This document shows positions 34,622-45,224 of a stretch of 64,000 bases of DNA, in pieces. Source of the stretch: Cordia subcordata. Lineage: Eukaryota; Streptophyta; Magnoliopsida; Boraginales; Cordiaceae. The notes under the pieces are model-generated. The model was not told the DNA's origin, ran no database searches, and saw nothing but the letters and a program-made list of their open reading frames with translations. The first letter of the stretch is position 1; every line of letters begins with the position of its first letter. The stretch is from the NCBI GenBank assembly GCA_028554755.1, contig JAPTOF010000009.1, positions 124,001 through 188,000 on the forward strand. The letters run 5' to 3'. A program made the position numbers and the translations under genes.

Positions 34622-36520
34622 TGTAGGATCGATATTATTAAGTGTGGGGTATCCTAGTCCATATTTTCTAAATTATAAACTAAGAAAACATGCTAGGAAA
34701 ATAAAATAACCACATTACACACACAAGAACATGCTCAAGAACATATAGAATATAACTAGTGCTTGCAAAAATATATAAAGCTAACCTCTTGAAGCGTGGG
34801 GCCTTTGATGAAGCTAAAACCGATTACAAGCTTTGTTCCCATTCACGGACAAGGCCACCAAAAATTTACTACAAGGGTGTCACAATAAGCAACTCCCCAG
34901 TCTTCTTCCCCATGGTTAAAGAGACTTATCTTGAGAGAATAGCCTCTTGTGTGGGAAAAAGCAAAGTAATATGCTCTTGAAAAACTAGAGCAAAAATCAC
35001 ACAATAAGTGTGTACTATGTGTTGTAGTATTTTCTTGCCAAAAAGGAAGAAATCAACTACAAAGTGGAATACCTAAAAGGTGTAGGGTCTTGTCTATTTA
35101 TAGAGAGAACCTTGGCACCCAAAGTTGCTAAACTTTCAATGTGGGAGAAAATTTCCATGTAGTATTTCCTTTATGTAACTTGTCAATCTTGTCTTGGAAG
35201 ACTTGTGCAAGTTGTCCACTTGTTTTTGTAGTATTTTGCAAGTTGTCCACTTGTCTTGGAAGACTTAGGCTAAGCCCATTATCCAAGTCCACCATATAGT
35301 CCATAATCCATGTGGAGGCCCAAGCCCAATAGGAAACCATCCTAGCCTAATTAGGTTATTTTGGACTCTAAAGAAAGCCCAAACCCAATTTCAAGCTTTG
35401 GCCCAATAAGGCTACTACCACAATATGGAATTTGCATTTTCAAGATTACTCTCTCAAAGTCATTTCAACTAGGGAAGGGACCAAGAAGACACAATTATCA
35501 TTGGCTTCCAAAAATAATTAAAAATATCCTTGCCCAATCTAGGCGACATAATAATTATTTTTAACTCCGATCTATTCCACCATAAGATCAAAGTTACACT
35601 CCAAGAATAATTGTCATTACTCAAAAGCTTATCACAAAAGAATGTGAACTTTGTCTTTGACCTACTAGATAACCGACCATAATGCCCCTCAATCTATGCC
35701 CCCAGCTAAGACCGATCCTTTGGCCTATGTACTATCACCTCCTTAGCTGTATCTTTTTCCGTTGGGTTTCTTGTCCAATTGCCAACCATCCTTGGTCATG
35801 GAATCTCTTGATCTCGGGAGCGACCCTCAAGCCACATGACAGACATACCTATAAAGGTAGTATCACTAGATCTAGATTCGGATGATAAATTTGGACAATC
35901 CCAAAGGGGGCACATAGATTCCATTTTGCATATGCATGTTCTAATTAATTAAAACTTAGCACTCAATGCACAAGGTTGTTGATCCTAATAAAATAAGATC
36001 TTACCCACAGTGAATCAAAGTACTAAACCCTAACTTCATTAGTTCATCCACATATACTCAAGATTAAGAGCAATGATCATTTAGTAGTAGTGAGTGTCTT
36101 GTTTTCTTTCTTTGATAGTACGTCTCTAGAAAACATACTCACAATGGTCCTATCCAATACGTGACACACGTACTATTGAGACAAATCCAGAAAGTCCTCC
36201 AATGACCTAGGTAGATCACCCTCAAAGAGGAGACTTGCTCAATATAACCTTATCCCAGTAGAGTGCCTAACACTACTATTTGGTTATGGATTCAATTTAT
36301 GACGTGACTAAATCTAGACTTGGACCTACTGTGTGTCCAGCCTCACTGCGCACCCAAGTCATTAGTGCAAGTCCAAAGACCTTCATACATGCATCGATAA
36401 AACATAATAGAGATTATATGTAAGAAACTCATAATGCCATTTAACAAAAATATGATTATTCATTGTTTCATATCCAAAATGTCATGTACAAGTGAGCTTT
36501 AGGGCATACTAATCCTAACA
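34622..36520 (-). repeat. copia-1 5' LTR with TATA box
   Basis: Starts (element sense) at 36520 with TGTTAGGATTAG and ends at 34622 with CCTACA. TATAAATAG at 35094-35102 (minus) sits in the same position in all four LTR copies, so transcription probably starts ~30 bases downstream in a plant-type LTR promoter. Confidence 0.95.
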
Positions 36521-37192
36521 GACTTATCACCACATGTCTCCCTGACACACCATGCAGAAAGCTTTGGCCAAAGATTTAACGAGTTAGGACTAGGTGCAAC
36601 ATCATTCTCCCAATACCCGGAGCGGGTCAATCCCATCTTGTCCTGTACATTTGCTACAAGACACTTGCTTGCACCCAGTAACCCTTCGTCACCAAATCAG
36701 AAATTCAAGTAGTCCGGCACCAAAGTACGAGGAGTAATTCGCAAGCCTTTATGGCAGTCTCAGGTTGAAGGGAATACTACAACCATGTGCACCACAAGCA
36801 ATCCTTTGACAGTAGGATAAGTACCATAGGATTCTCGTAAGCCAGTCATGTTCAGTAAGTGTGTCTCCATACCCTACCTGTGTGTCACACCAGTGTTTCA
36901 ACATCCATTGGTCATGAGGAAGACCAACCCATGTGATAAACAATAACCTTTACTTGAAGGAATTGATGTCCTAGTACTAATTCCATCATTTGGTTACGAA
37001 CATATTTTAAGAACAATCAGACCATGCCTCATTCACATGATCCCACACAATTGTTCTAAGGAACTACATCATGATCAAAATAAGAAAAGATGGTGCGATA
37101 TGATGTAATGGCCAAATATTATTAAGATAACTCATACATAAACAATTCTAGAAAAACAATAGATGACTGACTTTAGGACACTATTCCTAACA
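36521..37192 (-). mobile_element. Truncated LTR of a different copia element (K)
   Basis: In element sense it starts at 37192 with TGTTAGGAATAGTGTCC, a typical copia LTR beginning, and runs about 670 bases until cut by the copia-1 LTR at 36520. It is not the copia-1 LTR. It sits in the gag region of gypsy element L. No PBS or coding sequence remains, so the superfamily assignment rests on the LTR end only. No convincing gene inside. Confidence 0.65.
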
Positions 37193-37514
37193 TATAGGGG
37201 TCATAGTTAGCATTAGCCCTAGGTAGGGAATTTTCATCAGGACAGAAAATAGTTGGATGTATAAAACTTCCACAATTGCGATATGCAATGGGAACACGTT
37301 CGGGTGGTAGGGAGGAAGATACAAGTGACCACCTTGATGCATCAAGATCATTCATGATCAATTGACACAAGTAAACTTCTTCACAATGCTAAACAAAAAA
37401 AAGTTTTGAATTTTTCTATTATTAATCAAAACAATAAAAACATGAAAAGAAAAGATAAAACAACACGTAACAAGCTAAGACACACAAAAACTAAGAATCT
37501 AAACAACTATTGCC
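37193..37514 (-). pseudogene. Gypsy L: leader and gag-proximal fragment
   Basis: A 65-residue minus frame (37370 to 37173) carries PPERVPIAYRNCGSFIHPT and PRANANYDPY, matched by the gypsy R fragment at 52680-52800 (PPERIPYASHLCGSFLHPA). Between it and the PBS lies a T/A-rich leader (37380-37510). The coding part is cut by LTR K. The matching protein segment in two elements supports a shared, gag-related origin, but I do not recognise the domain. Confidence 0.7.
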
Positions 37515-37532
37515 TCCTAGGCAATGGCACCA
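37515..37532 (-). other. Gypsy L primer binding site
   Basis: Minus-strand TGGTGCCATTGCCTAGGA, close to the TGGCGCCGTTGCCGGGGA site of many plant gypsy elements, which pairs with tRNA-Asp. It lies six bases from the LTR end GCGATCA. Confidence 0.85.
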
Positions 37533-37538
37533 AAAACT

Positions 37539-38002
37539 TGATCGCTATCTCACGTCACAAGCCTAAATAGCCCGCAAGTGCACAGGTCGTGTGTAGTACG
37601 GTGTGTGCGAGTGCAGGGTCGAATCCACAGGGAGGCCTAACGTGTATGGTGTTCTAAGCTAAGTGCGTCCTAAAGATCTATGTGTTGGGGTCGTAACTAT
37701 AATCTTTTTGGTGTTTTTGGTTTGAGGGGAGCTCAGGAAAGATAAATCTGAGCTACAGGCAAGAAAATAAAAAGGCATTGTGTGTGTGTACGTGATAGGG
37801 GAATCAAGCGATCTAAGGGGATGCTGACACGTGGAAATGGGGAATAGGGTGATTACGTCTTGCAAATGGATAATTACTACTTGTTGTTAGGGTTGCTTGA
37901 TGAAGTAAACTTAGTTGCTCTTGTATAGTCTCCTAGTTAACGTCTTAATTACACCGTAAGCCCCACTTGATTAGGTGGTTGCTTCTTCTTTAAGAGTTCG
38001 AT
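37539..38002 (-). mobile_element. Gypsy L 5' LTR, terminal ~460 bases only
   Basis: Contains the LTR end block CCTCCCTGTGGATTCGACCC and TTGCGGGCTATTTAGGCTTG, ending ...GCGATCA. The same segment recurs at 57294-57577. The remainder of the LTR is replaced at about 38003 by plus-strand gypsy pol. Confidence 0.82.
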
Positions 38003-39400
38003 GTTGAGATCCTGGATAAAAAGGGTAGAGAAAATTTAGTTGCAGATCATCTTGCCCATCTTGTTAGTGAGTCTTCTAGTGATCTATCCCCTTTTCGTGA
38101 TTCATTTCCCAATAAGCAATTGTTTCCTGTCTCATCACACACCTTGGTTTGCTCACATAGTTAACTATTTTGCCACAGGGTGATTTCCCTCCTATTGGGA
38201 GAAGAGAGAGAAAGGGATAGGTTTCTAGCACAAGTTAGGCATTTCTTTTGGAAGGATCCTTATCTTTTCAATGTGTGTGCAGATCAAATGATTTGCTCGT
38301 ATGTGCCTGAGGATGACTTTGAGAGTATGTTGAGCATGTGTCATGATGAGGGGTGTGGAGGCCATTTTAGTAGGAAGAAGACTGTTGCGAAGGTCTTGTA
38401 ATATGGATTATTTTAGCCCACTCACTTTAGGGATGCCCAAGAGTATTGCAAAAAGTGTTTTAGATGTCAACAATCTGGGTCTATCTCTAAGAGAAACATG
38501 ATGCCTTTATCCCCTATTCTTCCTTGTGAATTGTTTGATGTTTGGGGTATAGATTTCATGGGTCCATTTCTCCCTTCCTTTGGCTACCAATACATTTTAG
38601 TGGCCGTTGATTATGTGTCCAAATGGGTTGAGACTATTCCCACATGCACTAATGACCATAGGGTAGTGGTTAAGTTCATTAAGGAGAACATTTTCTCTAG
38701 ATTTGGAGTCCCTAGGGTCTTAATTAGTGATAAGGGTTTGCATTTTTTCCATAGGACTTTAGAGGCCTTGTTAAGAAAATATTCGGTCACCCATAAGGTC
38801 GTTACTCCTTATCACCTACAAACTAGTGGACAAGTAGAGGTGTCCAATAGACAGATCAAGCACATTTTAGAGAAAACGGTTAGGCCCAATAGGAGAGATT
38901 GGTCTCTTAGGTTAAATGACACTTTGTGGGCCTACCGTACCATCTTTAAGACTCCTATTGGTATGTCTCCATATAGATTGGTTTATGGGAAAACTTGTCA
39001 CTTGCCAGTAAAACTAGAGCATAGGGCTTATTGGACAATCAAGGCCCTAAATTTTGATTTGGCAAGAGCGAGGGAGAAAAGGAAACTGGACCTAGCAGAG
39101 TTGAAAAAGCTTAGATTTGAGGCATATGATAATGCCAAGAGTTATAAGGATAGGATGAAGAGAATTCACGATAAACACATTATTAAGAAATCATTCTCAA
39201 TAAAAATTTGTTATTTAACTCACGATTGAAACTCTTTCCAGGTAAGCTCAAAACAAGATGGGATGGTCCGTATGAAGTGATGATTGCCTACCCTTCCGGT
39301 GCAGTCAAGATCAAGGACTTGAAGGATGGCTGAGAGTTGACGTTGAATGCGCAACACCTGAAGCATGTATATGATCCGAGCATGGCCCGTGTGGAAGCTT
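38003..39400 (+). pseudogene. Gypsy M pol: RNase H end, zinc-binding domain and integrase
   Basis: Starts with the RNase H tail KKGRENLVADHLAHL. A frameshift leads to the HHCC region ([28 protein letters not shown]) with a stop at 38399. The integrase core is open from 38498 to 39229: DFMGPF, ISDKG and the GQVEVSN block give all three catalytic acidic positions (D, D, E), followed by [21 protein letters not shown] frameshift near 39200 precedes the C-terminal [13 protein letters not shown]. Integrase downstream of RNase H defines Ty3/gypsy. The RT and protease are missing on the left. Confidence 0.95.
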
Positions 39401-40810
39401 TAATGCTTCAGGATCCCATATATAGAGGTTGAAGATGAGTTGGTGTTTGCCCGACTGACGGCATGGTGGTTAGTGCTACTAGGAGGCAACTTAGGTTCAA
39501 TTTTGTGATTTTGCACTTATTTTATTTCCTTTCTTTTATCTTTCTTGCACCCACACCAAAGTGTTGAATCCCAATCCTTTGTCCTATAAGATACACCATT
39601 GCTTATTATTGCACATGCCAATCCAAGCTTGCATAGGCAATGCCATTAACCTTGTCTTCTTTATGAGTGTTTGTAAATTTTAAGTCACAGGGTTAATAGT
39701 ATAGTGATTTCTCATTGGCATAGAAAGCTTTGAAGACAATACAAGGTTGTATCTATCCTTTCTCCACTTGTTTCCCACATTTCTGCCTTACCCCTACTAC
39801 CTTTACTTGCTTTGCAATGCCAATTTGCTTATTTATATTCTTTACTTCGTTTGCTTGAGCACAAGCAAAGTTTAGGTTTGGGGGTGTGGGAGTTTGGTTT
39901 TCTTGTTATATGTTTGTGTAGGGTAGATGTGCATTATGTGCTTAAAATGGTGAAAATTTTTCAATTTTTGTTTATGTAGAGTTGTTTATTTCTTGGTTGA
40001 TTATTGTGTTGGCTATTGTGATTGACTCTATTGATTTGTGAATATGAGATGCATTATGGGGAAATGAATAGAGATGTTTGAAAACTAAGTCTTGGAGGGG
40101 ATGTCCTTCAAAGTTGTGGGAAGTGTGAACCTTTAAAAATAACTCATGTGACCACCCCATAGCTTGGTAAGAAAGAGTGTTGGAAAAAGGTTGTTGATGT
40201 GAATACCCCTTCCTTGATTGGTTCTTTTTTATGTGCCAAAGCCTTTCTTTTTCTTTTCTTTTTGTGAATACAATGCAAAGCATGAAAAATCCAAAAAAAT
40301 TGAAAAAGGCAAAAAAGTGAAAAACATTAAAAAAAAAGTGAAAAAGAGAAAAAAAGCCAAAGGTACCAAAAAGTTTTGTGAATAAGTGCATAAATGACAC
40401 AATGTCAACTTAGCACAAGTTATCATCTTTATAGATACGTGAATAAGGCTTTTTATAAGACATTGTGTTTGTGTATTCTCTCTTCTTGTCTTTGAAGCTT
40501 TATGCATGTTGAGGAGGCCAAGATAGTTGAGGGGCGGCGAAATATCAACATCCTTAGTGCGTGAGTTAGAATCTTAGGCGCGTGGCGGCTTGGCTACTTG
40601 GGAAATTCCCATGAGGTTCGAGGCCCTTTATGAGTAAAGGGAGGATCCAAAGAGACTTGGGGATCCTCCATAATAGGAATGCCCCCTTCATGCTTCTTAG
40701 ACTAACTTTGATAGCCAGTCAATCCTTTAGGCAATCCATTGCATCAGGTTTAGAAATAAACTTAACATTGGGCTTGCTTGAGGACAAGCAAGGAGAAGAT
40801 TTGGGGGTTT
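39401..40810 (+). other. Gypsy M 3' non-coding region with two polypurine-tract modules
   Basis: About 1.4 kb without a supportable gene. The module CTTGAGNACAAGCAA...TTTGGGGGT occurs at 39854-39892 and again at 40777-40810; only the second abuts the LTR start TGATGTGTTG. The stretch 40290-40380 is A-rich and its reverse gives phenylalanine-rich chance frames. The same layout recurs at 45220-46435 and in part at 56624-57290. Confidence 0.8.
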
Positions 40811-41200
40811 TGATGTGTTGTGTTTTTGTGTGTACTTGAATTGTTATTTGTCTATATTTTGGAGGTGTATTAAGCTTAAATAGTTGCATTAATGTAGTAC
40901 TTGTACTAGGTATAGGCTTAAGCATATACAACTGTACATAGTTGAGTTTAAAAGGTAAATCCCACATTAATGGCTTGTTTTGGATGTTATAAGTGAGATT
41001 GAGGATTGTTTGAAGATCAACGAAGATGGGGATGGTTTGAGCAAGGTTTAGAAGCATAATTGAAGAGGAAAAGTGGAAGAAAATCAAGGATAAAGGCTTC
41101 CGAACAAAGGTCAAGACAATTGAAAGCAAAACGGAGCTAAAATGAAGTCAAAAGAGAGCAAATAGGCACTACCAAAACACTGGCTTCAACGTACCAAAAG
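40811..41200 (+). mobile_element. Gypsy M 3' LTR, first ~390 bases
   Basis: Starts TGATGTGTTGTGTTTTTG right after the polypurine tract and matches solo LTR P (43352) up to the ACACTGGCTTCAA block. Near 41200 it switches into an LTR in the opposite orientation. Confidence 0.85.
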
Positions 41201-41306
41201 AGAGCAATTAGAACCACGGCTTATAGTCTTTATGACTTAGGGCCATAGGGCTAGCTAGTTAGGATTCTAGGTAACTTAGATCGATCTAACCCTAGCATCT
41301 TAATCG

Positions 41307-41388
41307 TTGGCAGGATTTAAAGCCAAGACCTAGTTTTGCTGAGGTCGACTAACCTACCCTGAAATCCATTAGCTGGATTTAAAGCTAA
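41307..41388 (-). repeat. 20-nt inverted repeats, two copies (LTR N)
   Basis: 41307-41326 (TTGGCA...AGCCAA, one arm mismatch) and 41369-41388 (TTAGCT...AGCTAA, perfect). 6-bp arms, 8-nt loop GGATTTAA. Confidence 0.85.
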
Positions 41389-42159
41389 CGGAGACTCGAC
41401 CTAGGCTGCCATTAGTTATGCACCACCGATCATCAGCACAATAGGGGGTATTAATATTTGAACGCAAAGCAGACACATCTAGGGCATGGTATTCGAGAAT
41501 GTCCTGGGGTATTCTATTACTAAGCACATAAACATACTTAGATTACACCAATTTAAGTAATCACACCCGACATGTAAGCAATAGAAGCTATTTATGCTAT
41601 TAAGGATGCTAATAGACATAGATAGGTATATAAGCATCCACTTCATGTAATCATCACACAAACATATAGACATGCTAGAATAATGATTCAGAGATGGTTA
41701 ATAGCATAATAGACTTCAATATACATATGCAACATCATTGAGGCATTTCTACAAACACATAGACATGAATGTAAATTTGCCAATCAAAACCCCAAGTACA
41801 TGCATATATATAAATATATAAATCCATCAAATACCCATAACAACAATGTAATAATCATTCATAATACAAGAGTAAATCACCCAATATAGCTCTAATCAAA
41901 CATAAATTAACTTAGGAAAAAAGAGAGACAAAGAGGCTACCCTTTTAAACAAAGCATTATCTTTACAATCCAAGAGCTATGCCCAAATCCTTGTGTTTGA
42001 TCCTCTTGGATCCTTGATTCCAAGTGTTAAAATGTGTTTAAAAGTGAGTGTGTGAGGTGATTTTTGGGGGATTTTGGGTTTTAGAGAAATGGGTGTTTTA
42101 TTTGGGTGTTGTTCTCCTTAAAAAATGGCTAAAAAGTGGTTTAAATATAGTTGTTAACG

Positions 42160-42290
42160 CGTCCAGCTGGGAGCCCAGCCAGTTGACCGGCTTTGGGGCT
42201 AAGTCTTCCGGCCAAAATTGGCACAGATTCTGATCCAGCAAGTCGACCGCAGCCAGTTGGCCGGCCTTGAGAGAAGGTTGATCGGTCTTC
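42160..42290. repeat. GGTCGACC-like palindrome cluster in LTR N
   Basis: Contains CAGTTGACCGG, AAGTCGACCGC and GTTGGCCGGCC boxes. In element sense the cluster lies immediately upstream of the TATA-like box at 42141-42150. Confidence 0.8.
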
Positions 42291-42789
42291 ACAATAAAAT
42301 GTCCATATCTTGCTCATTTTGGCTCCGATTCGTACACCATTTTTTCTATGGCTATGTATCATGGTAGGGGATCCCCCAAGCCATCTTTTGTACCCTAAAA
42401 CATGTCCAAAATTTGTCCATATCCCTTTTAGTTTGCAAGCTCCAAATTTGGCTCACATTATGCTCGGTTTTGCCTCGGTTGCTCTTTTCTTCGCCCGGCC
42501 ACTTCCAAATACACTTTCCTTCATTGCTTTACATCCAAAACACCCTTGGCTTTGTTCCACACTCTAAGAACCCTCAATTAAGCTCCAATTATCTTCCCAA
42601 ATCACACTTAAAAGAAGCAATAAACGTGCATTAGTGTAGCATTTAAGTCTTAACTTCAACTACGAACATGTAAACCTTAATATGCACAATTATGATCCAA
42701 ATGCTATACTAATACATTAAATGAAGCTCAAAGCACCCCAAAACAAGTATATCCATACAATAGATAAACACACAAAACAAGTACATCTG

Positions 42790-43351
42790 TACCCCTTGAT
42801 CATCAAAAGAAATCAATAGAATGATTAGTGGTGGAAATCGAGCTTGCTAAGATAGGATTGAAGAAGAGCAAGGGATTTAGATATTTAGATTTTTCCATGC
42901 CCTAGGACACCTTGGAGCATTCTTCTTCAATACTTGATGTGTTGGTTTCTCATTTATCCCTTTTTCATGTGTGCTTAAAAAGGATTATGATATGCATGAT
43001 TTGATTGATCTTACACCACATGACCTTTTTTCTTCTGAGTTATGCCTTGACAGGTTTGTTTATCGATCTGTGCTCAAGGACTGCAAGTGTCATGAGCCCT
43101 AACATTACTGCCAGGCTAAAGGCACTAAATCCACGCTACTAGGAGGCACCCTAGACATTTAGTGATTAGTTGATGATTGCCTGGCTAACAGCATTGTGGT
43201 TAACCCTACTAGGAGGCAACCTAGGTTAAATTTTTGCAATTTTGCACTTGTTCATTTTCCTTTCTTCTATTTCTTTCTTTTCCTTTCACCCACACCAAAG
43301 TGGTGAATCTCGATCCTTTGTCCCGTAAGATACACCTTTGCTTATTATTGC
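42790..43351 (+). other. Gypsy O 3' region, left part
   Basis: Degenerate gypsy sequence without a supportable gene. From about 43090 it holds the boxes ACTAGGAGGCACCCTAGAC and ACTAGGAGGCAACCTAGG that also follow integrase in gypsy M near 39465-39495. It continues after solo LTR P at 45225 in register with 39612 of element M. Confidence 0.7.
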
Positions 43352-45219
43352 TAATGTGTTGTGTTTTTGTGTGCTTTTGAATTGTTATTTGTCTATATTT
43401 TGGAGGTGTATTGAGCTTAAATAGTTGCATTAGTGTAGTACTTGTGCTAGGTATAGGCTTAAGCGTATACAACTATATATAGTAGAGTTTAAAAGGTAAA
43501 TACTACATTAATGGCTTGTTTTGGATGTTATAAGTGAGATTGAGGATTGTTTGAAGATCAACAAAGATGGAGATGGTTTGAGCAAGAATTGGAAGCATAA
43601 TTGAAGAGGAAAAGTGGAAGAAAATCAAGTTTGGACGCTTCCGGACATAGGTCAAGACAATTGGAAGCAAACGAAGTTAAAACGAAGCCAAAAGAGAGCA
43701 AATAGGCACTACTAGAACACTGGCTTCAAAGTATTGGTGCACCGGCTCACTATTCCGCAAAAATAAAGAGCAAGTTTCTACTACCGGAATAAAGACCTTT
43801 TGGTAACTGTGCTCCAGTTAAGTGTTCCAGTAATCAAAGAAATTAGCTATATAAGCCCGCTTTTGGTCATTTTTAGAGGAGAATAAGAAATATTCTTTCA
43901 CGCTCATCTCCTAAACCCTAATTCCTCTTTCACCAACCTCCAACACACACATACACTCACACATTTTTCACCTAGCTTTGAGCTCATTTGGAGGGTTTGA
44001 AACACTTGGATTGAAGTCTACTCAAGGATTTTGTTTAAGAATTACTAGAATGGAAGGGCAGTTTTCTATTCTCTCTTTCATCCTCTATTATATTATGTTT
44101 GAGTAGATGTGTTTAGGGTGATGACACTTGTGTAATGGGTTGATTCTATGCTTCTATGTTATGGGATTCAATGGCTTAATGTATATGTTTTTCTTGTTTC
44201 AACGGCTATTGGTTAATACATGTCCAGGTGATTGATAATATGCCTATGAAAGTTGCATATGTATAAATTGAAGTTTATTTGCTCCTAAACACCTCTAGTC
44301 CATTCTATAATCATGTCTATGTGTTTATGTGTAGATCTCATGAAGTGGGTATTGCTTATATTCATATCCATATGTATGTTTGCATGCCTAGTAGTAAATA
44401 TGACATCATTATTGCATACATGTTGATTCAAAAGTGTTTTTAATGGTGTAATCTGAGCATGACGATGTTTGGTAGTCGAATAGGTCGCATTATTCACAAA
44501 CACCTTGGCTCAGAACATGTATGAATACGTTAATAGGTCAAATACCACTATTGTGATCCTAGAATAACGAAACATAATTAAAGGCTAGTCTAAATTGAGT
44601 CTCCTTTGGCTTTAAATCCAGCCAATAGGTTTCCGGGTAAATTTAGTCCACTCTAATAACACTAGGTCTTGGCTTTAAATCCAACCAATGATTTAGGTAG
44701 TAGGGTAGGTTTGTTCTAGGTCACCTGGGAAGCTAATTAGTCACTCTTAAGACCCTAGGTTACAAGGACACGCCGTAGCTCTAGGAGGCGCCACCTAGGG
44801 ACAGACCCACACCGAGTCGTAAGGAGAAATTTGGATATTAACTAAGCAGCCTAGTAAAAGAGCAATCGATGATCAAGCCATTCCATGTAATCCCATGGTA
44901 TTGGAGTCTAGGATCACCAATTAAGAAGTAGATGCCACCCTAACCCTTTCCATTTGTTAGTTCTCTCTAGATAGCTTGTCTTTATATTTTTTATTCCTAT
45001 AGTGTAGTTTTATTTACTTTAGTTAAAGCTCCCGACCATCTAAAGACACCAAAAATAGTTAGTTTAAGTTACTTTTTTGGCATTCTCTAGGACACACATG
45101 TAGAATCCATCCCGTAACATAGCCTCCCTGTGGTCTGACACCCATTCTCACAACCACTACACTACATCGATCCGTGCGCTTGCTGGTCTTTAGAGCTTGC
45201 ACTCGAGAGACGACTATCA
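43352..45219 (+). mobile_element. Solo gypsy LTR P with target duplication ATTGC
   Basis: 1,868 bases, beginning TAATGTGTTGTG (one change from TGATGTG) and ending GACTATCA. ATTGC lies on both sides (43347-43351 and 45220-45224), and the flanks rejoin to match element M (TTATTATTGC then AATG). A TATA box TATATAAG is at 43848-43855. Two 20-nt inverted repeats lie at 44606-44625 and 44669-44688, downstream of the TATA box and so probably transcribed. No gene inside. Confidence 0.94.
44606..44688 (+). repeat. 20-nt inverted repeats, two copies (solo LTR P)
   Basis: 44606-44625 TTGGCTTTAAATCCAGCCAA (perfect arms) and 44669-44688 TTGGCTTTAAATCCAACCAA (one G-U type pair if RNA). Confidence 0.87.
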
Positions 45220-45224
45220 ATTGC

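Larger units (their letters stand above)
27150..36520 (-). mobile_element. copia-1: nearly complete Ty1/copia retrotransposon
   Basis: Two ~1.9 kb LTRs (27150-29049 and 34622-36520) with TG...CA ends enclose, in element order, a tRNA-iMet-type PBS, ~1.6 kb leader, gag, protease, integrase, RT and RNase H, and a polypurine tract. Integrase preceding RT defines Ty1/copia; the PBS, PPT and gag resemble Tork/Tnt1-type elements, a tentative lineage call. The LTRs are close by eye, suggesting moderate age. The frame has a small number of stops and frameshifts. Flanks TATGC (27145-27149) and GACTT (36521-36525) do not match, so one side was rearranged after insertion. Confidence 0.96.
41201..42789 (-). 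mobile_element. Gypsy LTR N, reverse orientation, joined head-on to LTR M
   Basis: Matches, reverse complemented, the LTR at 63251-64000 (its start) and the interior of LTR R (51677-52370). In element sense the start is near 42789, a TATA-like CTATATTTAA lies at 42141-42150, and two copies of the 20-nt inverted repeat lie at 41307-41326 and 41369-41388. The LTR end is missing at the junction near 41200. No credible gene; open frames in 42048-42634 are chance readings of LTR sequence. Confidence 0.82.

Noticed and set aside
38498..39229. Functional or domesticated integrase gene
   Set aside because: All three catalytic positions are present, but the frame is flanked by frameshifts and stops within an ordinary gypsy pol, and the 3' LTR and PPT follow in normal order.
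39972..40507. Phenylalanine-rich minus frames that look like membrane proteins
   Set aside because: They are the reverse of an A-rich, low-complexity gypsy 3' region and similar frames appear in each parallel copy (45744-46025, 62981-63223).
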